Positions 1-7,295 of a DNA stretch of 64,000 bases are shown here, in pieces; the first letter of the stretch is position 1; each line of letters begins with the position of its first letter. A program made the translations under genes and the position numbers. Origin of the DNA: Deltaproteobacteria bacterium (GTDB lineage Bacteria > Desulfobacterota_D > UBA1144 > Nemesobacterales > JAJCZQ01); assembly GCA_029262335.1 (NCBI GenBank), contig JAJCZQ010000026.1, positions 1-64,000 on the forward strand, written 5' to 3'. The notes beneath the pieces are model-generated. The model saw nothing but the letters and a program-made list of their open reading frames with translations, did not search any database and had not been told where the DNA came from.

Positions 1-1195
1 GATGAGATTCCTCCGCAAAAACCGGGACAGTATCGGAAGCAAAATGTTTTTGCGGCTCTTCAAAATTTCCCTCATAATTCATGACCGGATTATATGGCTC
101 CTTTTTATCATAACTTTTGGGATTAAAACTCTCCGAAGATCCACGGGGATTACTGTAGTCCTGCCTTTGTTCGTAAAAGGAACTGTCTCTTTTTTCTCCA
201 TAACCAAGCATCCATGGTGCAGTAGAGAGCATATTACCTATAGCCTGCTTAATAATACTACCAACATGTGACTGGTTACGGAACCTGATTTCGTGTTTGG
301 TCGGGTGGACATTAACATCCACATCCACGCTATTAATCTCAACAAATAATGCGCCCTGGGGGAACTTTCCTGACGGAAGCATTTTGCCATATGAGTCCAT
401 AATTATCCTTGTAAGAAACCTGTCTTTTACGGGCCTTGAATTTACATAAGTATAAAGTTTTTGTGTATTTGTCCTGTTCGAAAGCGGACTGCTCAGGAAA
501 CCGTGAACTTTTATGCCTTCGGAAGTAAAATCAATTTCATATATCTCTTTGGAATTAACAATATCCTTTAAACGTTCAAATATATTAGGTTTAGGTTCAA
601 ATTTAAAAACAATTCTTTCATCATTTAGCACTTCAAACCCAACATTTGGATTCGATATTGCTTCCCGCTGAATAATCTCAATAGTCCTGATTAACTCTGT
701 CTCGTTTTTCTTAAGGAATCTCAGCCGGGGGGGCGTATTAAAAAACAGATTTTTAACTTCAATGGTAGTACCGTAAGGGCATCCTGCATCATCTACCTTT
801 CTTATCTTTCCGCCGTCAATAATAATTGAAGTCCCTGAATTATCATCTCTTTGCCTGGTAAGGAGTCTGAATCTGGATACACTTGCAATACTTGGAAGGG
901 CCTCACCTCTGAAACCGAGTGTTCCGAGTGAGAAAAGATCGTCTATGGATTTAATCTTGCTTGTAGCATGTCTTTCAAGACTCATCAGTGAATCATCTCT
1001 GGACATACCATGCCCGTCATCAGATACAGAGATATATCTCTTACCACCTGCCCTTAGCTCGACCTTAATAAAATTAGCACCAGCGTCCAGGGAGTTTTCC
1101 ACCAGCTCTTTTACTACCGAAGCAGGTCTTTCTACTACTTCTCCGGCAGCAATTTTTGATACGAGTATATCGGGAAGGATTCTAATTTTGGCCAT
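1..1195 (-). CDS. mutL: DNA mismatch repair protein MutL, N-terminal part (runs off window)
   Basis: The reverse strand is open from the ATG at 1195 to the window edge (about 398 residues), although the ORF track lists only its shadows. The translation starts MAKIRILPDILVSKIAAGEV and carries the GHKL ATPase motifs: ERPASVVKELVENSLDAGA with the Mg-binding Asn34, DDGHGM, RHATSKI and GFRGEALPSIASVSRF. The transducer domain closes with VHPTKHEIRF, and a Ser/Tyr-rich linker has begun when the window ends. In this family the N-terminal domain binds ATP and links MutS mismatch recognition to strand incision. Whether the C-terminal part has the endonuclease motif cannot be seen. Identity is certain; only completeness is unknown. 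Confidence 0.97.
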   Translation of the reverse strand, partial: MAKIRILPDILVSKIAAGEVVERPASVVKELVENSLDAGANFIKVELRAGGKRYISVSDDGHGMSRDDSLMSLERHATSKIKSIDDLFSLGTLGFRGEALPSIASVSRFRLLTRQRDDNSGTSIIIDGGKIRKVDDAGCPYGTTIEVKNLFFNTPPRLRFLKKNETELIRTIEIIQREAISNPNVGFEVLNDERIVFKFEPKPNIFERLKDIVNSKEIYEIDFTSEGIKVHGFLSSPLSNRTNTQKLYTYVNSRPVKDRFLTRIIMDSYGKMLPSGKFPQGALFVEINSVDVDVNVHPTKHEIRFRNQSHVGSIIKQAIGNMLSTAPWMLGYGEKRDSSFYEQRQDYSNPRGSSESFNPKSYDKKEPYNPVMNYEGNFEEPQKHFASDTVPVFAEESH

Positions 1196-1269
1196 GAAAT
1201 TATAAGCTCATTAATAAAAGTAAGCATCCTGCCTGAAGAAAAAAAGATTGATAATCATAATATTAGTAT

Positions 1270-1584
1270 TTACTCAACTTTTTTCTTCTCAATTTTACCG
1301 TTCTTAAACAACTCGATTAAAGAATCTACCGGGATTGCAGGCAGAGTAATAATATCTACTGTCCCCCTTGCACAAAGATCTATTGAGACTTCACCTATCG
1401 TCTCATTGTCCGGGGCATCAACAATATTTACAAAGTCGTACTGTCCAAGAGTTGCAAACTGGTCTATTACCTTAACTCCCCTGCTCTCCAGTTCATTGTC
1501 CACTTCCCTTATTCTGTACGGCCTTTCCTTTAAGGTTTTACGGCCATCAGGTGTTAATTTGCTTAGAAGTATATATATTCCCAT
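1270..1584 (-). CDS. GYD domain protein
   Basis: A 104-residue soluble protein, all of it one domain. It begins MGIYILLSKLTPDGRKTL and carries the family signature GQYDFVNIVDAPD near residue 47, followed by a hydrophobic strand (TVDIITLPAIP). This matches the GYD family of small ferredoxin-like alpha/beta proteins, whose biochemical role is not established. It lies 74 bases upstream of mutL on the same strand, so the two may be co-transcribed. The tail is lysine-rich (KIEKKKVE). Family assignment is confident; function is unknown. Confidence 0.85.
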   Translation of the reverse strand: MGIYILLSKLTPDGRKTLKERPYRIREVDNELESRGVKVIDQFATLGQYDFVNIVDAPDNETIGEVSIDLCARGTVDIITLPAIPVDSLIELFKNGKIEKKKVE

Positions 1585-1710
1585 AGTGTTGTTATTATAT
1601 AATTTTTATTATAAATTTTAACAGTAAAAATAGATCATTAACATAAATATTCTATTTCCACTTTTATAATGTATAATTTAACCCTTAAAAAAATCCATGC
1701 GGGGACACAT

Positions 1711-3111
1711 ATGTCAAACAAATGCAAAAATAATTTTTTATTATCCCTCCTAATTCTGATATCAATTATATTTATTCCCTCTATTTCCTACTCACAAAGA
1801 ATAAAGGCAGATAAGGCAATTGTTATAGAAGACTATACATGGGGTGCCTCCACAATGGGCAGCCAGGCAACACTTAGAAACATAACTTTAAAAAATACAA
1901 GCCTGCAGGAGTTTGAGAATATAGACATAGAACTTGAACTATTTACCATTAACAGCATTCCGCAGGGATCTTTAAGAGGGACTATTCATGATGTCCTTCC
2001 CGCAGGTGCTACAAAAACTTTTGAAAAAATAAAATTTGGACTTATGCATTCTGACCTTCAAAGATCAATCGCAAGGGTTGTAAGGGCGGACTATATTCAG
2101 ACCGGCACACCTGATCAGCCTTCAGACCTCATTTTGGTAACCAATTGGGAATGGCAGGGCGGACAGTACGGTACAGAGGGAATATTAAAGGAAATCACAC
2201 TTGAAAACAGAAGTGACCAGAACTACAAAGACATTAAAATCAGGATTAACGACCTGGGAGTAAGGGGTTCTTCCAAGGTAGGTGTTGAAGGTTATACAAG
2301 CAACGTTGTTATCCATGACATACTGCCTGCAAAATCGAGTTCAACATATAAAAATGTAAATGTAGGGTTCAGGCACCCTGATTCTACCGATAGTCACATC
2401 TATGTCCTCGATGCAAACCAGCTGTCTAATAAAGAGCTCAGATATATCCTCAAAAAAGAGACAAAAGATGGTAAATACGAAACTGCCAAACAGATTGAAA
2501 TTACTCTTGAAGACGAGCCTGAAAAAAGGCTTTCAATCGCAGAAAGATACAGGCAAAAAATTGAAGAAACTGATGTTGATTTTAATACCGGAGTTGCAGA
2601 CTCCGAAATCAATGAAAATCCTGGTGTAGATATTCCTTCTGATGTTGCTACAGAGGAAGACGTTGTTTCATCAAAGGATACAGTGGCTACAAGGGCCGAA
2701 CAAAAAGAGTTTGACCAGGAAGATATGCTTAAGAACAAACCGAGCGAAGAACTAAATCCAAAAGAGATAGAGCTTGGATATGTTACCGACGATGATATTG
2801 CACTGCCTAAACAGGACATTGTTGTCACTGATTTTAAATGGGGAAGCGGTGTCCCAGGATCACAGGGGATTCTTAAAGAAGTTAGGCTTAAGAACAGGAG
2901 CGGCATAGCTTACTCCAAAATTGAACTGGTGGTGGAATTCGTATCATCCACAGGGGTACCACTTGCATCCAACAAGGTAAAAATAATAGATGTACTCCCG
3001 CCTCATTCCAGTAAAACCTTTGAGAATCTGAACCTTGGATTAATAGTAGTGCTGCCGAATGAAAAGGATATGATAATAACAGTAAAGGATGCTAAGAGCA
3101 GCGTAGAATAA
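1711..3111 (+). CDS. Secreted protein with three repeated beta-sandwich-like domains
   Basis: I place the start at ATG 1711 (GGGGA eight bases upstream; MSNKCKNNFLLSLLILISII is a clean signal peptide) rather than at 1669 as in the ORF track. The mature protein holds three copies of a unit of about 90 residues: WGASTMGSQATLRNITLKN near the N-terminus, WQGGQYGTEGILKEITLEN in the middle and WGSGVPGSQGILKEVRLKN at the C-terminus. Each ends with an I-D-VLP-SS-KTFENLNLGL-type strand. An acidic, lysine-rich linker of about 130 residues separates copies two and three. Each unit looks like a small beta-sandwich resembling domains that describe flexible comparison strands (DUF3426-like), but I do not recognise a named family. 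Probably periplasmic or surface-exposed; function unknown. Confidence 0.85.
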   Translation: MSNKCKNNFLLSLLILISIIFIPSISYSQRIKADKAIVIEDYTWGASTMGSQATLRNITLKNTSLQEFENIDIELELFTINSIPQGSLRGTIHDVLPAGATKTFEKIKFGLMHSDLQRSIARVVRADYIQTGTPDQPSDLILVTNWEWQGGQYGTEGILKEITLENRSDQNYKDIKIRINDLGVRGSSKVGVEGYTSNVVIHDILPAKSSSTYKNVNVGFRHPDSTDSHIYVLDANQLSNKELRYILKKETKDGKYETAKQIEITLEDEPEKRLSIAERYRQKIEETDVDFNTGVADSEINENPGVDIPSDVATEEDVVSSKDTVATRAEQKEFDQEDMLKNKPSEELNPKEIELGYVTDDDIALPKQDIVVTDFKWGSGVPGSQGILKEVRLKNRSGIAYSKIELVVEFVSSTGVPLASNKVKIIDVLPPHSSKTFENLNLGLIVVLPNEKDMIITVKDAKSSVE

Positions 3112-3130
3112 GCATTAAATAAAAAGGTTG

Positions 3131-3361
3131 TTATACTTCAGCTTCTGTACTCAGGAAGGTTGCTGCTTCATCGACAATCTCAACCAGCCTGTCTCTGAAA
3201 AGGTTTATACCATCAAGCGGAATAACAATGCAGGACCGTCCCCCGCTCAGTTCGGTAATTCTAAGATATTTCCCTTTGTGGTTCTCTTTTATATCAAAAA
3301 AAAATCTTTTAGACTCTATATCAACGTGTTTACTTGCCAGTTCTTTCTCAGATTTATCCAT
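3131..3361 (-). CDS. PUR-alpha-like nucleic-acid-binding protein
   Basis: A 76-residue protein from ATG 3361, which has GGAGG eight bases upstream; the track start at 3379 is a TTG without such a site. It shows the bacterial PUR pattern: KRFFFDIKENHKGKYLRITE, then GGRSCIVIPLDGINLFRDRL. PUR repeats form a beta-beta-beta-beta-alpha fold that dimerises and binds single-stranded DNA or RNA; a bacterial homologue is known from Borrelia. This copy is a single repeat, as in other bacteria. It lies convergent to the three-repeat secreted protein (20 bases between stops) and divergent from the thioesterase gene. A regulatory or RNA-binding role is inference. Confidence 0.85.
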   Translation of the reverse strand: MDKSEKELASKHVDIESKRFFFDIKENHKGKYLRITELSGGRSCIVIPLDGINLFRDRLVEIVDEAATFLSTEAEV

Positions 3362-3503
3362 TTTCTGCCTCCGCCTCAAACCATCTCTAAATTTTATAGG
3401 GTTGGAAATAATAACCTTTCAAATCAAAAAATCAAGCAGCAGAAAAAGGGCTGAAAATTTAAATAAATTGTATTAAATCAAAAATTATATATTTTGTAGG
3501 AAG

Positions 3504-3941
3504 ATGCCCAGAATAAGAGTAGATGAACCGAAAAACTATGTATTTTTGACAGAATTACCCGTAAGGATCAGTGATATAAATTACGGGGGACACCTTGGCC
3601 ATGATGCCGTCCTGCCGTTTACTCACGAGGCAAGGGTCAGGTTTTTAAATACACTAAATTACACTGAAATGGACTTTGGGGGGCCCGGGATCGTCCTGTC
3701 AGGTGTAATGATCGAATACATTAATGAAACCTTTTACGGGGACACCATAAGGATAAAGATAGCAGTTTCCGGTTTTCATAAAAACGGACTTGATCTTGTG
3801 TATCAACTGGAAAATAAGAATAAAGATATTCCTATTGCAAGAGTCCTGACTTCAATAATATTCTTTGATTATGAAATACGTAAAGTAGTCAGAACTCCTG
3901 CAGAAGTAATTAATAAACTTGAAAATCTGCCGTCTATATAA
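3504..3941 (+). CDS. Hotdog-fold acyl-CoA thioesterase (4HBT type)
   Basis: 145 residues with the 4-hydroxybenzoyl-CoA thioesterase pattern: RISDINYGGHLGHDAVLPF near residue 20, then HEARVRFLNTLNYTEMDFGG, with a long helix followed by beta strands. The first Asp of the RxxD-N-GG-H region is the usual catalytic position. Members hydrolyse acyl-CoA or acyl-ACP thioesters in the cytoplasm; substrate cannot be deduced. The start ATG has AGGAAG just upstream. The stop abuts the stop of degP (3941/3942), so the two genes are convergent with no space between them. There are no signal or membrane segments. Confidence 0.85.
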   Translation: MPRIRVDEPKNYVFLTELPVRISDINYGGHLGHDAVLPFTHEARVRFLNTLNYTEMDFGGPGIVLSGVMIEYINETFYGDTIRIKIAVSGFHKNGLDLVYQLENKNKDIPIARVLTSIIFFDYEIRKVVRTPAEVINKLENLPSI

Positions 3942-5528
3942 TTACTCTTCCTGTTCCTCGTCGTCTTTATCAAACCTGTAACCGATAAATAAAGAGTTAG
4001 GCCCACGCTTAACAAGGAAAAGGGCAAGTTTGCCTTCTACCACTTTCTCTATTGCACTGTTGTAGTCATCAAGACTGTTTATTTCTGTTTTATCAATGCT
4101 GGTAATAATGTCTCCGCTCCTGAAACCGGCATCATATGCTTTAGTACCTCTTTCCACGTTAAACAGAATCACACCACTTTCACGGTCAAGTTTATATGTT
4201 TTTGCAAGTTCCGGAGTAATTTCCTTAACATTGAGCCCTATTTTACTATCAACACTTTCTTCAGGGACATCAGCTGCTTTCTTAGCGTCTTTTAGTTCAC
4301 CAAGCTGGACATCAAGGACCTTCTCCTTTCCGTCCCTTATTATTGTTAAACTAACATCACTGTCGGGTTTTGTAGCACCTACAAAACGGGTAAGGTCCGC
4401 AAACTCTTCAATCGGCTGATTGTTAAACTTAATTACAACATCTCCGCTCTTAAGGCCGGCCTTTTCTGCGGGACTGTCAGGGCTTACTTCTGCAACCAAT
4501 GCACCATTAGTACCGTCAAGGCCAATACCCTCGGCTATTTCAGGTGTGATTTCCTGTATTATGACACCGAGCCACCCTCTTACCACTTTTCCGCTGTCCT
4601 TTAGCTGGTTTATTACATTTGAAGCTAAATTAATCGGTATTGCAAAGCCAATACCCTGGCCACGTGCAGAAATAGCCGTATTTACACCAATTACTTCACC
4701 ATTCAGATTAAATAATGGCCCGCCGCTGTTACCCGGATTAAGAGGTGCATCAGTTTGTATAAAATCATCATATGCCCCAAGTCCCAAAGACCTGCCCTTG
4801 GCGCTTATTATGCCGGAGGTTACCGTATAACCAAGGCCAAAAGGATTACCTATAGCCATTACCCAGTCACCTATTCTAAGTTGATCAGAGTTCCCTACTT
4901 CTACTGCTACAAAATCATATTCAGCTTCAATCTTAAGTACAGCAAGATCAGTCTTGGCGTCTTTTCCTATCACCTCTGCTTTAAATTCAGTACCGTCTTC
5001 AAGAATAACCTTAATATCTTCGGCCCTTTCGATAACATGATTATTGGTAACAACATATCCGTCCTGGCTGATTATAAAACCTGACCCCAGGCCCTGTCTT
5101 TTAAACTCTTTTTGCTGAGGATTCTGTCCGCCAAAAAACTTTTTAAAAAAATCTTCAAACGGGTCTTTCTGCCCGCCATAAGGTGAATTTGGAGCCTGTT
5201 GGAGAAACCCTCTTCGTTTTACAACACTAGTTGTGCTTATATTTACCACAGATGGTTTTAATACTTCCACAAGGTCAGCAAATGACGGCAGGTTTCCGTT
5301 TCGTATTTGTGGTACTTTTGATGCAGAACTTTTTTTATTGGAAATTTTATCGGATTTCTTTTTTTCTTTTTTCTTTTGTTTATCTGACTGTTCTCCTGCA
5401 TTGGATTGCATGGATTCAGCACTTTTATCCTGTTTTTTTTCTGTATTGGAATCGTCGGCACGCTTGCATGAAGCTGAAATTGAGACAATTAAAACTGTAA
5501 TTAACAACAATGAATACAACCTGGTCAT
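3942..5528 (-). CDS. degP: Do-family serine protease DegP/HtrA, probably membrane-anchored
   Basis: 528 residues. The N-terminus has a hydrophobic segment ending in SISASC (Cys21), so it may be a lipoprotein, although the residue at -3 is Ser rather than Leu. A charged Lys/Ser linker (about 22-75) follows. The trypsin-like domain has His164 (TNNHVIE), Asp194 (TDLAVLKI) and Ser268 (GNSGGPL). Two PDZ domains follow (about 320-410 and 430-520). The family degrades or refolds damaged envelope proteins. The ATG has a strong AGGAGG eight bases upstream. A sigma-70-like promoter lies in the 123-base gap after aroK, suggesting independent expression. The catalytic triad is complete. Confidence 0.96.
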   Translation of the reverse strand: MTRLYSLLLITVLIVSISASCKRADDSNTEKKQDKSAESMQSNAGEQSDKQKKKEKKKSDKISNKKSSASKVPQIRNGNLPSFADLVEVLKPSVVNISTTSVVKRRGFLQQAPNSPYGGQKDPFEDFFKKFFGGQNPQQKEFKRQGLGSGFIISQDGYVVTNNHVIERAEDIKVILEDGTEFKAEVIGKDAKTDLAVLKIEAEYDFVAVEVGNSDQLRIGDWVMAIGNPFGLGYTVTSGIISAKGRSLGLGAYDDFIQTDAPLNPGNSGGPLFNLNGEVIGVNTAISARGQGIGFAIPINLASNVINQLKDSGKVVRGWLGVIIQEITPEIAEGIGLDGTNGALVAEVSPDSPAEKAGLKSGDVVIKFNNQPIEEFADLTRFVGATKPDSDVSLTIIRDGKEKVLDVQLGELKDAKKAADVPEESVDSKIGLNVKEITPELAKTYKLDRESGVILFNVERGTKAYDAGFRSGDIITSIDKTEINSLDDYNSAIEKVVEGKLALFLVKRGPNSLFIGYRFDKDDEEQEE

Positions 5529-5560
5529 TTATAAGCCTCCTGACTTAAAAAGTTTAAATA

Positions 5561-5588
5561 AATATAGTCATGTAAATACTATAGGCAA
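5561..5588 (-). promoter_or_regulatory. Sigma-70-like promoter for degP
   Basis: On the reverse strand TTGCCT is followed after 16 bases by TATATT, and the degP ATG lies about 26 bases beyond the predicted start site with AGGAGG in between. Spacing and boxes are near consensus. No sigma-E-type box was recognised. Confidence 0.45.
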
Positions 5589-5651
5589 GGATATCCACGC
5601 CTTTGGTCTTTTCTATTTTTTTTTGACTAATAATTGCCAATATGTTCTCGG

Positions 5652-6167
5652 TTAATTAAATAATATTTCTATTATTTTTTCAGAAATCATTTGAGGCGTC
5701 AGTCCATCAGTCTCTACAACGTAATCAGCACTTTCATATAAGTCCTTTCTGCTTTCAAGCAGATCACGCGCAGTTTCAAACGGGTTATCTACATCCAAAA
5801 GGGGCCTTCCCCTCTCTTCTTTGATACGTTCCCATATGGTATCAATACCGGCTTTTAGATAAATACCGGTCCCAGAGGATTCTATTATGTTTAAATTAAC
5901 CTGGTTTACTACAATGCCTCCGCCTGTAGAAACGACAAGATTATTGTTGTCCTTTGATACACTGGTTAAACAGTCTGTTTCCAGTTTCCTGAACTGTTCT
6001 TCCCCCATTTGTGAAAATATATCTGTTATTTTTTTGTTTGATGTCTTTTCAATTAAATCATCAAGATCTATGAATTTATAACCGGTAGAATCTGATAAGA
6101 TCTTACCAACAGTTGACTTGCCGGCACCCATAAAGCCAATAAGATACAATTTACTTAGTTTATTCAA
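5652..6167 (-). CDS. aroK: Shikimate kinase
   Basis: 171 residues, the usual length for AroK. The P-loop GFMGAGKST occupies residues 11-19. The shikimate-binding DLDDLIE and STGGGIVV follow, then the lid Arg in ERGRPLL. The enzyme phosphorylates shikimate at the 3-OH in the chorismate pathway, in the cytoplasm. It is on the same strand as ribE, with 23 bases between, so it probably sits at the end of an lspA-ribE-aroK transcript. No unusual residues were seen. Confidence 0.95.
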   Translation of the reverse strand: MNKLSKLYLIGFMGAGKSTVGKILSDSTGYKFIDLDDLIEKTSNKKITDIFSQMGEEQFRKLETDCLTSVSKDNNNLVVSTGGGIVVNQVNLNIIESSGTGIYLKAGIDTIWERIKEERGRPLLDVDNPFETARDLLESRKDLYESADYVVETDGLTPQMISEKIIEILFN

Positions 6168-6190
6168 TTTATTGAATTATCAGAAAAAAT

Positions 6191-6799
6191 TTAACTATCC
6201 TGAGTATATTCAGGCCTCGCAAGTTTCTCAACATATTTTCCGATTATATCACATTCTATATTTACTATAGAAGATATTTCTAAATCACCTATTACAGTTT
6301 CAACTTGCGTATGCGGGATAATGTTTACAGAAAATATATTTTCTTTGATATCATTAACGGTAAGACTGATGCCGTCAATGGCAACTGAGCCCTTTGTAAT
6401 TATATATTTGGCAAGATTGTTATCCACTGAGAAACTGTATTCAATAGATTTTCCAACATGAACGATTTCCGTAACTTCACCGACTCCGTCAATATGGCCC
6501 GTCACAATATGCCCGCCGAATCTACCGTCCGCTTTAAGTGCTCTTTCAAGGTTTACCCTTACTCCGGGCTTTAATCCCGAAAGGTTTGTTTTTGCAAGTG
6601 TTTCATGAGAGGCATCAAAGGTAAACCGGCTTTCTGATAAAGATACAACCGTAAGGCATACTCCATTTACGGAAATACTTTCGCCTATAACCAGTTCTTC
6701 TGAATTTATTTTATTAAATTCAATTATATACCTGTTCTCTTTCTCCCCTTTTTCAATCTCTTGAACAGTCCCAATATCTTCTATTAATCCGGTAAACAT
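6191..6799 (-). CDS. ribE: Riboflavin synthase, alpha chain
   Basis: The track ORF begins 63 bases too early, inside lspA. The family start MFTGLIEDIGTV is at ATG 6799, preceded by GAGTGA and five bases after the lspA stop. The resulting 202 residues contain two lumazine-binding repeats, each with its own beta-barrel: SVNGVCLTV plus GHIDGVGEV in the first half, VAIDGISLTV in the second. The enzyme dismutates two 6,7-dimethyl-8-ribityllumazine molecules to riboflavin. No other rib genes are in the window. Confidence 0.95.
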   Translation of the reverse strand: MFTGLIEDIGTVQEIEKGEKENRYIIEFNKINSEELVIGESISVNGVCLTVVSLSESRFTFDASHETLAKTNLSGLKPGVRVNLERALKADGRFGGHIVTGHIDGVGEVTEIVHVGKSIEYSFSVDNNLAKYIITKGSVAIDGISLTVNDIKENIFSVNIIPHTQVETVIGDLEISSIVNIECDIIGKYVEKLARPEYTQDS

Positions 6800-6804
6800 A
6801 ACAT

Positions 6805-7284
6805 TCACTCTTTTTTGAAAAGCCCGGTTGCTATTACAAGTATAGCACCTATGGTAATACAACTGTCGGCAATATTAAACGGAGGCCAGTTTAATGAGGG
6901 GTTACCAAACCAGTGAAAATTAAGAAAATCCGTTACATATCCCAGCCTGAACCTGTCTATTGAGTTTCCTATAGCACCGGAAAGAATAAGTGATAAACCA
7001 ATTATCATTGATCTGTTTTTCTCTTCTGTATTTTTTATTATCATAATTAAGACAGAAAGTGCTATAGCAAATACAGCTATATAAAAAGGCAGTTTGAACT
7101 GCTGGGGCATGTTCTGCAGCATTCCAAATGCTACTCCGCTGTTCCTTAGGTGAGTAAGATTAAAGAACGAAAAAACATCAATTGAGGAATATAGAGGAAT
7201 ATCGAGCCGCACCAGATATTTTGTTAACTGGTCAAGTGTAACAGCAACAACAGTGATAATAAGAGTGATTGTGTATTTATTCAT
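6805..7284 (-). CDS. lspA: Lipoprotein signal peptidase II
   Basis: 159 residues with four membrane helices. The conserved blocks are DQLTKYLV near the N-terminus, NSGVAFGML, GNSIDRFRLGYVTDF and FNIADSCITIG; the last two carry the catalytic Asp pair. This aspartic protease cleaves the signal peptide of diacylglyceryl-modified prolipoproteins in the inner membrane. Several substrates are visible in this window (the cupin lipoprotein and the two lipoproteins near 51 kb). Start ATG 7284 has a weak GAGAAA just upstream. Eleven bases separate it from the preceding gene. Confidence 0.96.
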   Translation of the reverse strand: MNKYTITLIITVVAVTLDQLTKYLVRLDIPLYSSIDVFSFFNLTHLRNSGVAFGMLQNMPQQFKLPFYIAVFAIALSVLIMIIKNTEEKNRSMIIGLSLILSGAIGNSIDRFRLGYVTDFLNFHWFGNPSLNWPPFNIADSCITIGAILVIATGLFKKE

Positions 7285-7295
7285 TTTCTCAAAGT

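Noticed and set aside
2-271. Forward ORF of 89 residues at the left edge
   Set aside because: It lies antisense to mutL, whose reverse-strand coding is unambiguous.
4096-5655. Several forward ORFs across degP
   Set aside because: They are mirror frames of a full protease gene with complete catalytic motifs.
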